Translations under genes and position numbers: made by a program
From: Anabaena sp. 4-3
GTDB taxonomy: Bacteria > Cyanobacteriota > Cyanobacteriia > Cyanobacteriales > Nostocaceae
DNA length: 54,251 bases
Reading direction: 5' to 3'
Assembly: GCF_001597745.1 (NCBI RefSeq)
Contig: NZ_LUHJ01000015.1
Coordinates: forward strand, 1-54,251
Notes under the pieces: generated by a model
Seen by the model: the letters and a program-made list of their open reading frames with translations, nothing else
The model's database searches: none
Told to the model about the DNA's origin: nothing
In this document: positions 43,954 to 53,237 of the stretch, piece after piece
How the letters are laid out: every line of letters starts with the position of its first letter
How positions within the stretch are numbered: position 1 is the first letter of the stretch

Positions 43954-44784
43954 TTATACGTTAGTTTCCCAGGCTTCCCGATTTAAAACTTGGTTTAACT
44001 TGCCACTACGATAACCTTCTAAATCAAGAGTGACATAAATAAATCCCAACTCTTGGAAGGCTGTAACTACAGATGGTAAATCTGTCATGAGTACAAAATC
44101 TTGAATTTTTTCTGGTGGTAATTCAATGCGTGCTGTATCGCCTTCAGAACGGACTCGCAAATTCTGCCAACCCAGTTTCCGCAAATAAATTTCTGCTCTA
44201 CCTACGCGTTGTAACTTGGCGATAGTAATCTCCTCACCGTAGGGAAAACGGGAACTCAGACAAGGTTGGGCTGGTTTATCCCACCAAGGTAAACCTAATT
44301 GTTGCGACAGTTGCCGCACTTCTAGCTTAGTCACACCGACTTCAGCTAAAGGCGATCGCGCGCCTCTTTCTTTAGCCGCTTGAATTCCTGGGCGGTAGTC
44401 TTGCAAATCATCAGCATTCACCCCATCGACTACATAGGGATAGCCCAACTCTAAAGCCAAAGGTTTGAGGTTGTCGTGTAATTCACTTTTGCAAAAATAA
44501 CAACGATTGATCGGATTAGCTGTGTAATTGGGATTTTCCATTTCATGAGTTTGGATGATTTTGTGAGTAATCCCAATAGTTGCGGCTTGAATTTTGGCAT
44601 CTTCCAGTTCTTCTGGTAACAGCGAAGGTGAAACAGCCGTTACAGCCAAAGCGCGATCGCCTAAAACATCATAAGCAATTTTAGCTACCAGAGTGCTATC
44701 CACACCCCCAGAGTAGGCAATCAAAGCCTGTTCCATTTCTGCAAATAAAGCTGTTAATTGCTCCAGTTTTGCTGTCAACATCAT
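43954..44784 (-). CDS. larE: LarE-type ATP-dependent sacrificial sulfur transferase
   Basis: A 276-residue protein of the adenine-nucleotide alpha-hydrolase fold. PP-loop SGGVDS at residues 25-30; CYFCK with C95 and C98; sacrificial-type Cys C175 in PCLSSRFPYGE. In Lactobacillus, LarE adenylates and sulfurates the nickel-pincer cofactor of lactate racemase. LarB and LarC are not nearby, so in this cyanobacterium the cofactor or the sulfur acceptor may be different. ATG at 44784. Confidence 0.85.
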   Translation of the reverse strand: MMLTAKLEQLTALFAEMEQALIAYSGGVDSTLVAKIAYDVLGDRALAVTAVSPSLLPEELEDAKIQAATIGITHKIIQTHEMENPNYTANPINRCYFCKSELHDNLKPLALELGYPYVVDGVNADDLQDYRPGIQAAKERGARSPLAEVGVTKLEVRQLSQQLGLPWWDKPAQPCLSSRFPYGEEITIAKLQRVGRAEIYLRKLGWQNLRVRSEGDTARIELPPEKIQDFVLMTDLPSVVTAFQELGFIYVTLDLEGYRSGKLNQVLNREAWETNV

Positions 44785-44862
44785 TTCCTAATTCCTGCCA
44801 AAAGCCAATAGCACCAAATCAATTTTATTTTAGTGGTGATTTCTGCCCCTATTTCCCATACC

Positions 44863-46668
44863 CTAACTTGGTTGGCTATACTTTGCCACCAAGTTAGTCA
44901 ACAGTGATAAATCGATAGGTTTAGAAATATATTCATTAAACCCAGCAGCTAAACACATTTCGCGATCGCCTTTCATCGCCATTGCCGTTTGGGCAATCAC
45001 AGCAATGTGCTGATATTCTGGTTTTTTTCGTAACTGCTGCACTAAATCCAAACCATTGGCATCGTGAAGACAAATATCCATTAATATTACTGCTGGCTGT
45101 TTTTGGCTAAGTGCTAGCCACATTTCCCCTGCATTGTTCACACAAGTTACCGCATATCCCAACTTACTGAGATGAATTTTCATCAGTTCCGCATTGGGTA
45201 AGTCATCCTCCACCAGCAAAATGTCTCTGCAACTGCTAGGAGTTATTGGCAAAGACTGTGAAGATGTTACTTCTTCCTCTGGCTCTATGTCTGTTGATAA
45301 TACTGCGCCTGTAGGTATAAGAGGTAAGATAATCGTAAAACGGGAACCGTGATTTACCTCTGATGCCACCGTAACAGAACCGCCATGAATTTCTGCCAGT
45401 TTTCTTGTTACTGCTAACCCCAAACCAGTACCTTCATTCTGGCTAGCTGAGGAGTTAGGGATTTGGACATAGGGATGAAAAAGTAAAGCTTGGTTTTCTG
45501 TGGAGATGCCAACACCCGTATCCCACACCAGAAAATGCAAATCTGAATCTTGTCGTGTTACTTTTAAACCTACAGTGCCTTTATTGGTAAACTTTAAAGC
45601 GTTAAACAGCAAATTTAACAGCATTTGCTTAAGTCTTAAGGAATCTGCTACCAGGGTGGTGACATCAGCATCTAATTCTAAAGTTAACTTTAAGCCTTTA
45701 TTACCAGCTTTTTCTTTGACTAGCCCCAGAACATTACGACACAATTCTGGCACATCAACTTTTTCCCATTGCACTTCTAATTGGTTGGCTTCAATTTTAG
45801 AAAGATCCAAAATATCATTGATCAGAGCTAGTAAATGCTTCCCACTAGATTGAATAATATTTAGATATTCACGATGACGTTCTCTAGTTGGATCGTAGTT
45901 TTGAGCTAGCAGCAGGTGAGTAAAACCAATAATGGAACTTAATGGTGTGCGGATTTCATGACTGGTGTTAGCTAAAAACTGGTTTTTTAGTTGATTTGTC
46001 CGCTTCAGTTCTTGATTAGTGCTAAATAAATTCTGAGATTGCTGTTGTAAAGATTGAATTTGTTTAAGTTGTGTCAGGGTTTTAACACATTGCTCAACTG
46101 ACTTAACCATTAATAGCGTCAAGAGTTGCGCTTGTGATGCTGTTAGGGTTTTGCCATGAGAGTTGTGTTTAGGTGTAGCCATGAGTAGCCAACCAACCAT
46201 CCCACCAGTCTCATCAGTTAATCGCCAAGCTTTTGGCGGTTTTTGTGTTTCTAGCTCTTGTAAATCTTTGAGTGTAATTTCTGCTTGCAGTTCCAATCTG
46301 AGCTTTTTACCTTTTTTCAGCCTTACCTCTGGGAACAGATATGGAGAACCAGCAGATGGAGAATGAGAAATATAGTAAACTTTACCAACTGAGTCTTGCG
46401 CTTGAAACAGAGCGATACCCATGACACACTGCGCGAACCCTAATCTACTTGCATTTAAAGCCGTGTTGAGTTCATTAACCACAGTTTGAAAAATTTCAGC
46501 TTCTGTGATTCTTGCCTGTGAGACATTAGTAAACACAGCCAATAGACAATCATTCAGCCGACTTTGTAGCTGGTTCAAGCTGCGCTCCAGCCATAACTCA
46601 GCGCGAAGTTGTGAAATTGTGGTATCTACCTGTGAGTTCGGTTCTGGTAAGCTTGAATACTGCTGCAT
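44863..46668 (-). CDS. hybrid histidine kinase with C-terminal receiver
   Basis: A 601-residue protein from ATG 46668 (an in-frame TTG lies two codons before). Residues 1-200 form a GAF-like or similar sensor without membrane segments. A HisKA helix pair carries the phosphorylated H237 (FLANTSHEIRTPLSSIIGF). The HATPase has DTGVGIS and GTGLGLAVTRKLAEIHGG. A receiver domain (about 480-600) has VEDD and the acceptor Asp in VILMDICLHDANG, with a SKPI lysine. It probably feeds a separate Hpt or regulator. It is cytoplasmic; the signal is unknown. No cognate regulator is adjacent. Confidence 0.92.
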   Translation of the reverse strand: MQQYSSLPEPNSQVDTTISQLRAELWLERSLNQLQSRLNDCLLAVFTNVSQARITEAEIFQTVVNELNTALNASRLGFAQCVMGIALFQAQDSVGKVYYISHSPSAGSPYLFPEVRLKKGKKLRLELQAEITLKDLQELETQKPPKAWRLTDETGGMVGWLLMATPKHNSHGKTLTASQAQLLTLLMVKSVEQCVKTLTQLKQIQSLQQQSQNLFSTNQELKRTNQLKNQFLANTSHEIRTPLSSIIGFTHLLLAQNYDPTRERHREYLNIIQSSGKHLLALINDILDLSKIEANQLEVQWEKVDVPELCRNVLGLVKEKAGNKGLKLTLELDADVTTLVADSLRLKQMLLNLLFNALKFTNKGTVGLKVTRQDSDLHFLVWDTGVGISTENQALLFHPYVQIPNSSASQNEGTGLGLAVTRKLAEIHGGSVTVASEVNHGSRFTIILPLIPTGAVLSTDIEPEEEVTSSQSLPITPSSCRDILLVEDDLPNAELMKIHLSKLGYAVTCVNNAGEMWLALSQKQPAVILMDICLHDANGLDLVQQLRKKPEYQHIAVIAQTAMAMKGDREMCLAAGFNEYISKPIDLSLLTNLVAKYSQPS

Positions 46669-46857
46669 GGTCAACTAGACCGTTGAAAAACTGTGGTTTC
46701 GCAAAAAATACGAACAAGATCCTATGTATATTAACTCACAATTCTTTTTTGTATCAAAATCATAACCTATAGTGTCGATGATTACTACAAAACCAAAAAT
46801 AATTATTTGTGCTTAACCATTCCAATTGATTAACGGGCGACTTTTTTAAGTAAGACT

Positions 46858-47724
46858 ATGGACACACAAATCATTCAGCTAATTGTCAATGGCATTGCCG
46901 TGGGTAGCATTATTGCGTTAGCGGCAGTTGGACTCACGCTTACTTACGGTATTTTACGGTTATCTAACTTTGCTCATGGTGACTTTCTCACCTTGGGAGC
47001 TTACCTAACTTTGCTGGTAAATACTTTGGGGTTGAATATTTGGCTGTCAATGATTTTGGCAGCCGCAGGTACGGTATTGGCGATGCTGATATCAGAAAAA
47101 TTACTATGGTCAAGGATGCGCTCGATCCGCGCTAATTCGACGACGCTGATTATTATCTCGATTGGATTGGCTTTATTCCTACGGAATGGGATTATTCTCC
47201 TGTGGGGAGGTAAGAATCAAAATTATGACTTACCGATTACTCCGGCACTTGATATTTTTGGCATTAGAGTACCGCAAAATCAATTATTGGTGTTGGCATT
47301 AGCGGTAGTGGCTATTTTGGCTCTGCACTACTTGTTACAAAACACGAAAATTGGCAAGGCGATGCGAGCCGTGGCTGATGATTTAGATTTAGCCAAGGTT
47401 TCTGGGATTGATGTTGAGCAGGTAATTTTTTGGACGTGGCTAATTGCTGGTACACTCACGTCTTTGGGGGGTAGTATGTATGGGTTAATTACGGCTGTAC
47501 GTCCCAACATGGGGTGGTTTTTGATTCTACCCTTATTTGCTTCCGTAATTTTGGGAGGGATTGGCAACCCTTACGGTGCGATCGCCGCCGCTTTTATTAT
47601 TGGTATCGTCCAAGAAGTTAGTACACCCTGGTTGGGTTCCCAGTATAAGCAAGGTGTAGCACTGTTAATCATGATTTTGGTGTTGCTCATTCGTCCCAAA
47701 GGTTTATTCAAAGGCACGATTTGA
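46858..47724 (+). CDS. natD: branched-chain/neutral amino acid ABC transporter permease (LivH family, likely NatD)
   Basis: A 288-residue polytopic permease of the LivH type, with the ABC-interaction loop AMRAVADDLDLAKVSGIDVE. It begins TQIIQLIVNGIAVGSIIALA and ends LIRPKGLFKGTI. In Anabaena the N-I neutral amino acid system (natABCDE) is split over the genome, and the lone LivH gene is natD; the lone gene here fits that, so I give natD with caution. It takes up Pro, Phe, Leu and Gly and recovers leaked amino acids in filaments. No NatA/B/C/E partner is in the window. Confidence 0.85.
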   Translation: MDTQIIQLIVNGIAVGSIIALAAVGLTLTYGILRLSNFAHGDFLTLGAYLTLLVNTLGLNIWLSMILAAAGTVLAMLISEKLLWSRMRSIRANSTTLIIISIGLALFLRNGIILLWGGKNQNYDLPITPALDIFGIRVPQNQLLVLALAVVAILALHYLLQNTKIGKAMRAVADDLDLAKVSGIDVEQVIFWTWLIAGTLTSLGGSMYGLITAVRPNMGWFLILPLFASVILGGIGNPYGAIAAAFIIGIVQEVSTPWLGSQYKQGVALLIMILVLLIRPKGLFKGTI

Positions 47725-47745
47725 GCAACACCAGGAAACAGTTAA

Positions 47746-47880
47746 TTAGTCAATGATGTGGAAGTAGTAAGCCGCTACCAGGAAGTTAACAGCTAGTAGC
47801 AAGATTGCCCAACCTGTGCGAAAAGGATAGGGTGCTTTCGCTCCAGAGTCAGGAACTGGGGGATTTTTAACTTTAGCCAT
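47746..47880 (-). CDS. 44-residue single-span membrane protein, unassigned
   Basis: A tiny frame on the minus strand: MAKVKNPPVPDSGAKAPYPF, then RTGWAILLLAVNFLVAAYYF and HIID, with ATG at 47880. One hydrophobic span (about 23-40) follows a Pro/Lys-rich cytoplasmic-type N-terminus. The stop lies 22 bp from the convergent natD stop. The build resembles small accessory subunits of thylakoid complexes (NdhP, Psb or Pet type), but I cannot assign it to one. Its good composition and clean start make a real gene likely. Confidence 0.65.
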   Translation of the reverse strand: MAKVKNPPVPDSGAKAPYPFRTGWAILLLAVNFLVAAYYFHIID

Positions 47881-48009
47881 AAGGCGATTCTCCTAATGTC
47901 AGACTTTTTCAGAAATACCAAACAGAGGAGCCAATTATCAAATTTCTTTAAAAATATTTGTGTGAGGGTGGGAAATTGGGGATTGGGGACTGGGGAATAG
48001 GGACTGGGG

Positions 48010-48077
48010 ACAAATCAATTCAACAGTCAACAGTCAACAATCAATAATCAAAAATCAACAATTTTGAATTGATTTGT
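48010..48077. repeat. 68-bp element with perfect 14-bp ACAAATCAATTCAA terminal inverted repeats
   Basis: ACAAATCAATTCAA (48010-48023) and TTGAATTGATTTGT (48064-48077) are exact inverses. They flank AACAGTCAACAGTCAACAAT heptad repeats. The right copy ends seven bases before the lipA stop. The same 14-mer starts another element at 10500. Confidence 0.7.
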
Positions 48078-48083
48078 ACCCAC

Positions 48084-48986
48084 TCACTCCTCACCTGCAT
48101 GGTAGGAACTACGAACTAACGGCCCAGAACGGACATGACTAAATCCCATTTCCCTGGCGAGTTTTCCGAGTTCGTCAAATTCTTCTGGTGTCCAGTATTT
48201 TTGGACTGGCAGATGTTCTAAAGATGGACGCATATACTGACCAAGAGTCAGGCGATCGCATCCCACAGCCCTTAAATCTGCCATTGCAGTGATGATTTCT
48301 TCCTGAGTCTCACCATGTCCCAGCATTAAACCGGATTTTGTAGGAATACTTGAATCGAGTTCTTTGACTAGAGATAATACTCGCAAAGAGCGATCATACT
48401 TCGCACCTCGACGTACTGGCCCAGTTAACCGTCGTACTGTTTCAATATTGTGGTTAAAACAAGCCGGACGAGCTGCCACAATCAAGGCGATGCGATCGCG
48501 CTGTCCTGCTTCTCCCGCACCTGCACCACCCCAAAAATCTGGCGTTAACACTTCAATTTGTGTATTCGGGGTTAACTGACGGATAGCTTCCATCGTTCTC
48601 ACAAAGTGACCAGCACCCTGATCTGACAAGTCATCACGGGCTACAGAAGTCAGTACGACATAACGCAAGCCTAAAAGCTGCACCGCCTCCGCTACCTTTT
48701 GCGGTTCCTCTGGGTCAACAGCCATTGGTGCATGACCTTTATCCACTTGACAAAAAGCACAAGCACGAGTACAGGTTGGCCCCATCAGTAAAAACGTGGC
48801 AGTTTTTTGGGAATAGCACTCTCCCCGATTGGGACAGCGACCTTCTTCACAAATTGTATGAATTTGACGCTGCTTGATAATCCGTTGTACAGTCGAGAGT
48901 TCACTGGCTTTACCGATAGGACGGCGTAACCAGCTAGGCATTGCGGCAATTTCTGACTTAATTTGGGCTGATTGTGAAGAGGTCAT
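48084..48986 (-). CDS. lipA: lipoyl synthase
   Basis: A 300-residue radical-SAM enzyme that inserts two sulfurs into the protein-bound octanoyl chain for lipoate of pyruvate dehydrogenase and the glycine cleavage system. Auxiliary cluster Cys C46, C51 and C57 ([12 protein letters not shown]); radical-SAM CxxxCxxC C72, C76 and C79 ([14 protein letters not shown]). The C-terminal RSSYHAGE serine motif coordinates the auxiliary cluster. ATG at 48986. Its neighbours are unrelated. Confidence 0.97.
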   Translation of the reverse strand: MTSSQSAQIKSEIAAMPSWLRRPIGKASELSTVQRIIKQRQIHTICEEGRCPNRGECYSQKTATFLLMGPTCTRACAFCQVDKGHAPMAVDPEEPQKVAEAVQLLGLRYVVLTSVARDDLSDQGAGHFVRTMEAIRQLTPNTQIEVLTPDFWGGAGAGEAGQRDRIALIVAARPACFNHNIETVRRLTGPVRRGAKYDRSLRVLSLVKELDSSIPTKSGLMLGHGETQEEIITAMADLRAVGCDRLTLGQYMRPSLEHLPVQKYWTPEEFDELGKLAREMGFSHVRSGPLVRSSYHAGEE

Positions 48987-49205
48987 ATAACTTTAAGCAA
49001 TGGTACTGTTAGGCCTTAAATATCACCTTGACATAAATTTACAGGCACAGGAGTAAAAGTTTTGTAAAACACTACCCGCAACGACATTTATACCGAAATA
49101 TACTATCCCCCAATTAATCAAAATGTTGGATATAGTGGGAACATTCTCACGGTCAATCAACAAAGCCGTTATTTAAACTTAGATATTCTTTTAGAGCAAT
49201 CAGTC

Positions 49206-49841
49206 GTGGCAAGTAACAAGATTCTAGTTATCGATGACACTACCGTTGTCAGGGTCAAAGTACGAGAAATGCTACCTCCTGGCAATTTCGAGGTCTTGGA
49301 AGCAAAAGACGGTTTGGAAGGACTAAATTTCATCCGTCAAGAAAAACTCAGCTTGATTATGTTGGATTTCCTTTTACCCAAAATGAGTGGCTGGGAAGTT
49401 TTCCAACAAATCCAGGCTAGCCCAGATTTAAGAAAGATTCCTTTAGTGATCATGTCTGGGCGAAAGGAAGAGGTGACAGAAAAAATTACTGAACCCTTTG
49501 AATATTTTGAATTTTTGCATAAGCCTTTTGACCAGAAGCAGCTAATTAACGCCATTAAGGCAGCAATGACTAAGGCGAAACTGCCTCGCCCAGAACCAGT
49601 AGCTGCTACTGTTGCTGTTAAGACTGCTACAGTAGCAACAGCTGCCACTGTCACAAATGGTGCGATCGCCACTGCTCCTGTTGCTACAACAGCTACAGTC
49701 GCAACTGCCCAACCGGAAGCAACTTCAGCCGCAGAAATTAAAGCTTTGAATGACAAGATTATCAAAATGCAAGCAGAGATTGACGGCTTGAAAAAACAAC
49801 TCGCTCAGTTAGTGACGTTTATTAAGCAAAAAATCAAGTAG
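49206..49841 (+). CDS. response regulator with Ala/Thr-rich linker and C-terminal coiled coil
   Basis: A 211-residue protein, GTG start at 49206. The receiver spans about 1-125 with acidic D10/D11, acceptor D54 (LIMLDFLLPKMSG) and FLHKPF lysine. A linker (about 130-175) consists almost only of Ala, Thr and Val. A short coiled coil (EIKALNDKIIKMQAEIDGLK) and basic end follow. There is no DNA-binding domain, so the output may be a protein interaction through the coil. No histidine kinase is adjacent. Confidence 0.88.
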   Translation: MASNKILVIDDTTVVRVKVREMLPPGNFEVLEAKDGLEGLNFIRQEKLSLIMLDFLLPKMSGWEVFQQIQASPDLRKIPLVIMSGRKEEVTEKITEPFEYFEFLHKPFDQKQLINAIKAAMTKAKLPRPEPVAATVAVKTATVATAATVTNGAIATAPVATTATVATAQPEATSAAEIKALNDKIIKMQAEIDGLKKQLAQLVTFIKQKIK

Positions 49842-49941
49842 CATTCACGTTAACTATGATTCTTGCCACCACTAAAAATCGATGTTTAGTTCTCTGTGGC
49901 TACAAATAGTTAGCTTAAATAACATCAACTATTTTAATCAA

Positions 49942-49967
49942 AGTCCGCCAAAGCGGACTGATTTTAT
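49942..49967 (+). terminator. terminator of the response regulator gene
   Basis: AGTCCGC-CAAA-GCGGACT is a perfect 7-bp stem, followed by GATTTTATTT. It lies about 100 bp after the stop at 49841. Confidence 0.7.
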
Positions 49968-50010
49968 TTGGCGGTGATTTTTGAGGTTACTGATCTAAAT
50001 CAAACTTGAT

Positions 50011-51024
50011 TTACTCTCCATATTGCCCGCCAGTCACCTTACCACGAAAAACAATGTACTGGTAAAGGTTGTAAAACAGCATCACCGGAATCAGGAAGCC
50101 AATAAATATGATCATAATCACGAGGGAACTCGGATCGGCAGATGCTTCGTAAATTGTGATCTGATTAGGAATAATATAGGGGAAAACAATTAATCCCAAT
50201 CCTAAAAATGTCACCACAAATAACAGAATAGTCCAAACAAAAGGAGCGCGTTCTTCCTTGCGGTTAAGACTTTGTAAAAGTTGCCAAATCAACCACACTC
50301 CCAACACAGGAATAACCGCAAAAATATAAACTAGGGGCTGCTGAAACAAGCGTGACCTAGCACTCTCATAAATGATGGGTGTGGTAATTGTAATTAAAAT
50401 CGCGCCGATTAGGGTTGTCACAGCCGCAAGTTTAGCTGTTTTATAGTGTGTCTCTTGTAATTCTCCTGTGGTTTTCCAAACTAGATAAGTTGAACCAATC
50501 AATACGTAGCCTTGAATTAAAGTTAAAGCTACCAACACTGACGGTAAACTTAACCAGTCCCAAGTGCTACCAATAAAGTGTCCTGTTTCATCAACTCTGA
50601 TACCTTTGAGAACTGCACCCAAAGCAAAACCTTGACCGAGTGCAGCAGTAAAACTCCCCGCACCAAAAGCAAAATTCCAAAAAAATTTACGTCTAGATAA
50701 TTCTCGAAATTCAAACGCCACACCCCGAAAAATAAACCCAAACACCATAGTTAGAATCGGGATGTATAAAGCATTCAAAATTGTGCCATAAGCCAAGGGA
50801 AATGCACCAAACAACCCCCCCCCCATGAGAACTAGCCAAGTTTCATTAGCATCCCAAATATTACTCAAGCTAGTCATCAAAATTCCTCGCCTTTCCTCAT
50901 CGGAGGAAGTGAGAGACAAAATACCTACCCCTAAGTCAAACCCATCTAGCATGACATAAAGAAATAAAAAAAGAGCTAGAATTACAAACCAGACTTGAGG
51001 GAGAAAATACTGTAGTGTCTCCAT
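50011..51024 (-). CDS. cydB: cytochrome bd-type quinol oxidase subunit II
   Basis: A 337-residue membrane subunit with eight or nine hydrophobic segments, including FLYVMLDGFDLGVGILSL (the conserved GFDLG), SLSNIWDANETWLVLMGGGL and YVLIGSTYLVWKTTGELQ. It pairs with CydA to oxidise plastoquinol and reduce O2 without proton pumping. It follows cydA by 195 bp on the same strand; the gap holds a MITE-like repeat. ATG at 51024. The assignment is firm. Confidence 0.95.
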   Translation of the reverse strand: METLQYFLPQVWFVILALFLFLYVMLDGFDLGVGILSLTSSDEERRGILMTSLSNIWDANETWLVLMGGGLFGAFPLAYGTILNALYIPILTMVFGFIFRGVAFEFRELSRRKFFWNFAFGAGSFTAALGQGFALGAVLKGIRVDETGHFIGSTWDWLSLPSVLVALTLIQGYVLIGSTYLVWKTTGELQETHYKTAKLAAVTTLIGAILITITTPIIYESARSRLFQQPLVYIFAVIPVLGVWLIWQLLQSLNRKEERAPFVWTILLFVVTFLGLGLIVFPYIIPNQITIYEASADPSSLVIMIIFIGFLIPVMLFYNLYQYIVFRGKVTGGQYGE

Positions 51025-51118
51025 ACAGTGTCCTATTGGTAAAGTCCTAAGTTTTAAGTTGTCTAGAGATTATTGTCAATAACCACTTGTACCTGTTGCT
51101 TGCTGATAGTTTTTGTAG

Positions 51119-51178
51119 GGTGGGCATTGCTGGCAATTTCTTCAAAGCCTTAATTTGACGTTTTTGACAATGCCCACC
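51119..51178. repeat. MITE-like inverted repeat in the cydA-cydB gap
   Basis: GGTGGGCATTG (51119-51129) and CAATGCCCACC (51168-51178) are perfect 11-bp inverted repeats about 38 bp apart, with TAG outside the left copy. The design is like the cyanobacterial GTAGGTGGGCAATGCC elements. It separates two genes of one operon and could affect mRNA stability. Confidence 0.7.
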
Positions 51179-51219
51179 TGACAGTTATTGACAATGCTGC
51201 CAAATATTAATTGAGAAAC

Positions 51220-52668
51220 TTATTGTTGTGCCTCCACAGGCCGTTCATCGGGTACAAACTCAGCAGGAGTAGTTTCTACTGCGGGTTTGGTGATTTCCGT
51301 TCCTGGTATTGGTAGTTCCAAATTTGGCCCTGTGCGGATGATGCGGCTACCAAAGTACATAGCTGCAATGAACAACACGCTGTAAACTACAGCGAAGCTA
51401 ATGAGTGAGGTTAAGACATTACTTGCAGGTAGATGAGAAGCAGAATCAACAGTACGAATTTGTCCGTAAAGTGTCCAAGGTTGTCTACCTACACAACGCA
51501 CAATCCAACCTGATTCAACAGCGATATATCCTAAAGGTGCAGCAAATACCCAAGCTACCATCAACCAACGTTGCTGAGTAATGTTTTCTGCTGAAAGTTT
51601 GCCACGTAACCATTGCAGCGTACTCAACAGCATTAAGCCGGCAAAGAAAAAGCCAATGGCAATCATGACCCGGAAGGCGTAGTAAATTAAACCTATCATG
51701 TGGGGACGATCTTCTGGTTTCCACTCTTTTAAACCTTGTACTGGTTCAGAAAGATTCTTTTTAAATTCCAGAATGTATCCCAAAGCATTAGGTACAGTAA
51801 TTTCCCAATCGTTTTTTTCGGCTTTTTCGTTAGGTATGGCCAGTAAACTCCAGTCAGCAGGTTGTCCGGCTTGTGTGCTTTCCCATTGGGCTTCCATTGC
51901 GGCTAGTTTTGTGGGTTGATAGTGATAAACTTGCTCGCCGCTTAAGTGACCGATGTATATTTGTAATGGCGCAACTGCGATCGCAGCTGCTAAGGCAATC
52001 TTCAAAGATTTAGAAAAGAATCCTGTATGGCGTTGTTTGAGAATGTACCAAGCACTAATTCCGCCAATCACAAATAAAGAAGTCTCTAGCGTGGCAAAGA
52101 ACATATGCAACACACTATTGACCATAAACGGATTTAAAATGGCTTGAAAATAATCATGAACCACAAACTTGCCATTCACCAATTCCCCTCCTGCGGGGGT
52201 TTGCATCCATGAGTTGGCTGTTAAAATCCACAAGGTTGATAAGTTAGCACCCACAGCCACCAAAATAGTTGAAAGATAGTGAATTGTGGGATTCACCCGT
52301 TCCCAACCGAATAACATAATGCCTAAAAAAGCAGCCTCTAGCATAAACGCCCAAGACGCTTCAAAACCAATCACGCTGCCGAAAAAGTTACCTACTGCCT
52401 CTGAGAAGGGGGCCCAATTCGTCCCAAATTGAAATTCCATTGGGATACCAGTAGCTACACCAATCCCAAAATTTAGGACGTAAAATTTCGACCAAAAGCG
52501 GGCATGAAGATAATAGTCTGGATTTTTAGTTTTTAGCCAGACTCCTTCCACAATGACTAAATAAATTCCCATCCCTGTAGTCAGGACAGGCCAAAGCATA
52601 TGAAATATTGCAGTTAGAGCAAATTGCATCCGTGATAGCACAACGGAATCGGATAATAATTCCACCAA
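51220..52668 (-). CDS. cydA: cytochrome bd-type quinol oxidase subunit I
   Basis: A 482-residue subunit with the heme b and d sites and the quinol site. It starts MVELLSDSVVLSRMQFALTA; the heme ligand His near residue 23 is in IFHMLWPVL. FGWERVNPTIHYLSTILVAVGANLS and GRQPWTLYGQIRT (GRQPW is a hallmark of CydA) are present. The quinol loop is short, as in CIO-type oxidases. The C-terminus is Pro/Glu-rich. It is first of cydAB; a 22-bp palindrome lies about 470 bp upstream. ATG at 52668. Confidence 0.95.
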   Translation of the reverse strand: MVELLSDSVVLSRMQFALTAIFHMLWPVLTTGMGIYLVIVEGVWLKTKNPDYYLHARFWSKFYVLNFGIGVATGIPMEFQFGTNWAPFSEAVGNFFGSVIGFEASWAFMLEAAFLGIMLFGWERVNPTIHYLSTILVAVGANLSTLWILTANSWMQTPAGGELVNGKFVVHDYFQAILNPFMVNSVLHMFFATLETSLFVIGGISAWYILKQRHTGFFSKSLKIALAAAIAVAPLQIYIGHLSGEQVYHYQPTKLAAMEAQWESTQAGQPADWSLLAIPNEKAEKNDWEITVPNALGYILEFKKNLSEPVQGLKEWKPEDRPHMIGLIYYAFRVMIAIGFFFAGLMLLSTLQWLRGKLSAENITQQRWLMVAWVFAAPLGYIAVESGWIVRCVGRQPWTLYGQIRTVDSASHLPASNVLTSLISFAVVYSVLFIAAMYFGSRIIRTGPNLELPIPGTEITKPAVETTPAEFVPDERPVEAQQ

Positions 52669-53237
52669 CTTTCTCCATTAGCTAGCCACAATATTTAGGA
52701 TAAACGCTTCTGTATAGAAACTGTTACCCTAAACTTGCTTAGATACTGTGGATTTTACCAACAGTAGTAATAGCAATAAATTATCTGAATATTTCTAATA
52801 GCGAAAATACTCAATTAGTATGAAATTTATCAAAAAATTAGTGTAAATTTATGGTACTTAGGCTGATTAATTTGATTCATATTATGGTATTGAGTTAATT
52901 GAATAATTTAAGCTTTTTTTAAGGTTTTTAGGAATGTCGAATGCTTAGTCTGAATTTTAGTCACGTTTAAATTGTGGCTAGAATAAATTTTTATATAAAC
53001 AACAGCCTATTGTACGTTGCGCTAGTGAGGCGATCGCAATTTTTCCCTCATCCGTAAACCTCTTGTTTGGCAAGCATTTAATCTACAAAATCCAACATAA
53101 AAATTTTCAAATAAAGAATCTATGTGAAACAAACTAATTGAGTGTACACTCAATTATTCCCACACCATTAAAGTCGGTGGTTTTGCCTTTCTGTTTAATT
53201 TCTACCGTAAACCTTATCTTATAAAGAATATCCCCCG
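52669..53237. promoter_or_regulatory. 569-bp spacer upstream of cydAB
   Basis: No gene recognised. It is AT-rich, with a possible HIP1-like GGCGATCGCA at about 53029 and a perfect palindrome at 53135-53156. It serves as the cydA promoter region and the tail of nadC. Confidence 0.5.
53135..53156. promoter_or_regulatory. 22-bp perfect palindrome, candidate operator
   Basis: TAATTGAGTGT (53135-53145) is followed directly by its exact inverse, so there is no loop. This is typical of a site for a dimeric regulator (TetR-type operators have such symmetry) rather than of a terminator. It is 82 bp from the end of nadC and 467 bp from the cydA start. No TetR-type gene is in the window. Confidence 0.5.

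Noticed and set aside
53029-53038. GCGATCGC octamers as special sites
   Set aside because: HIP1 octamers are spread over the whole window (for example 3321 and 12692), as in most cyanobacteria, so single copies carry no meaning.
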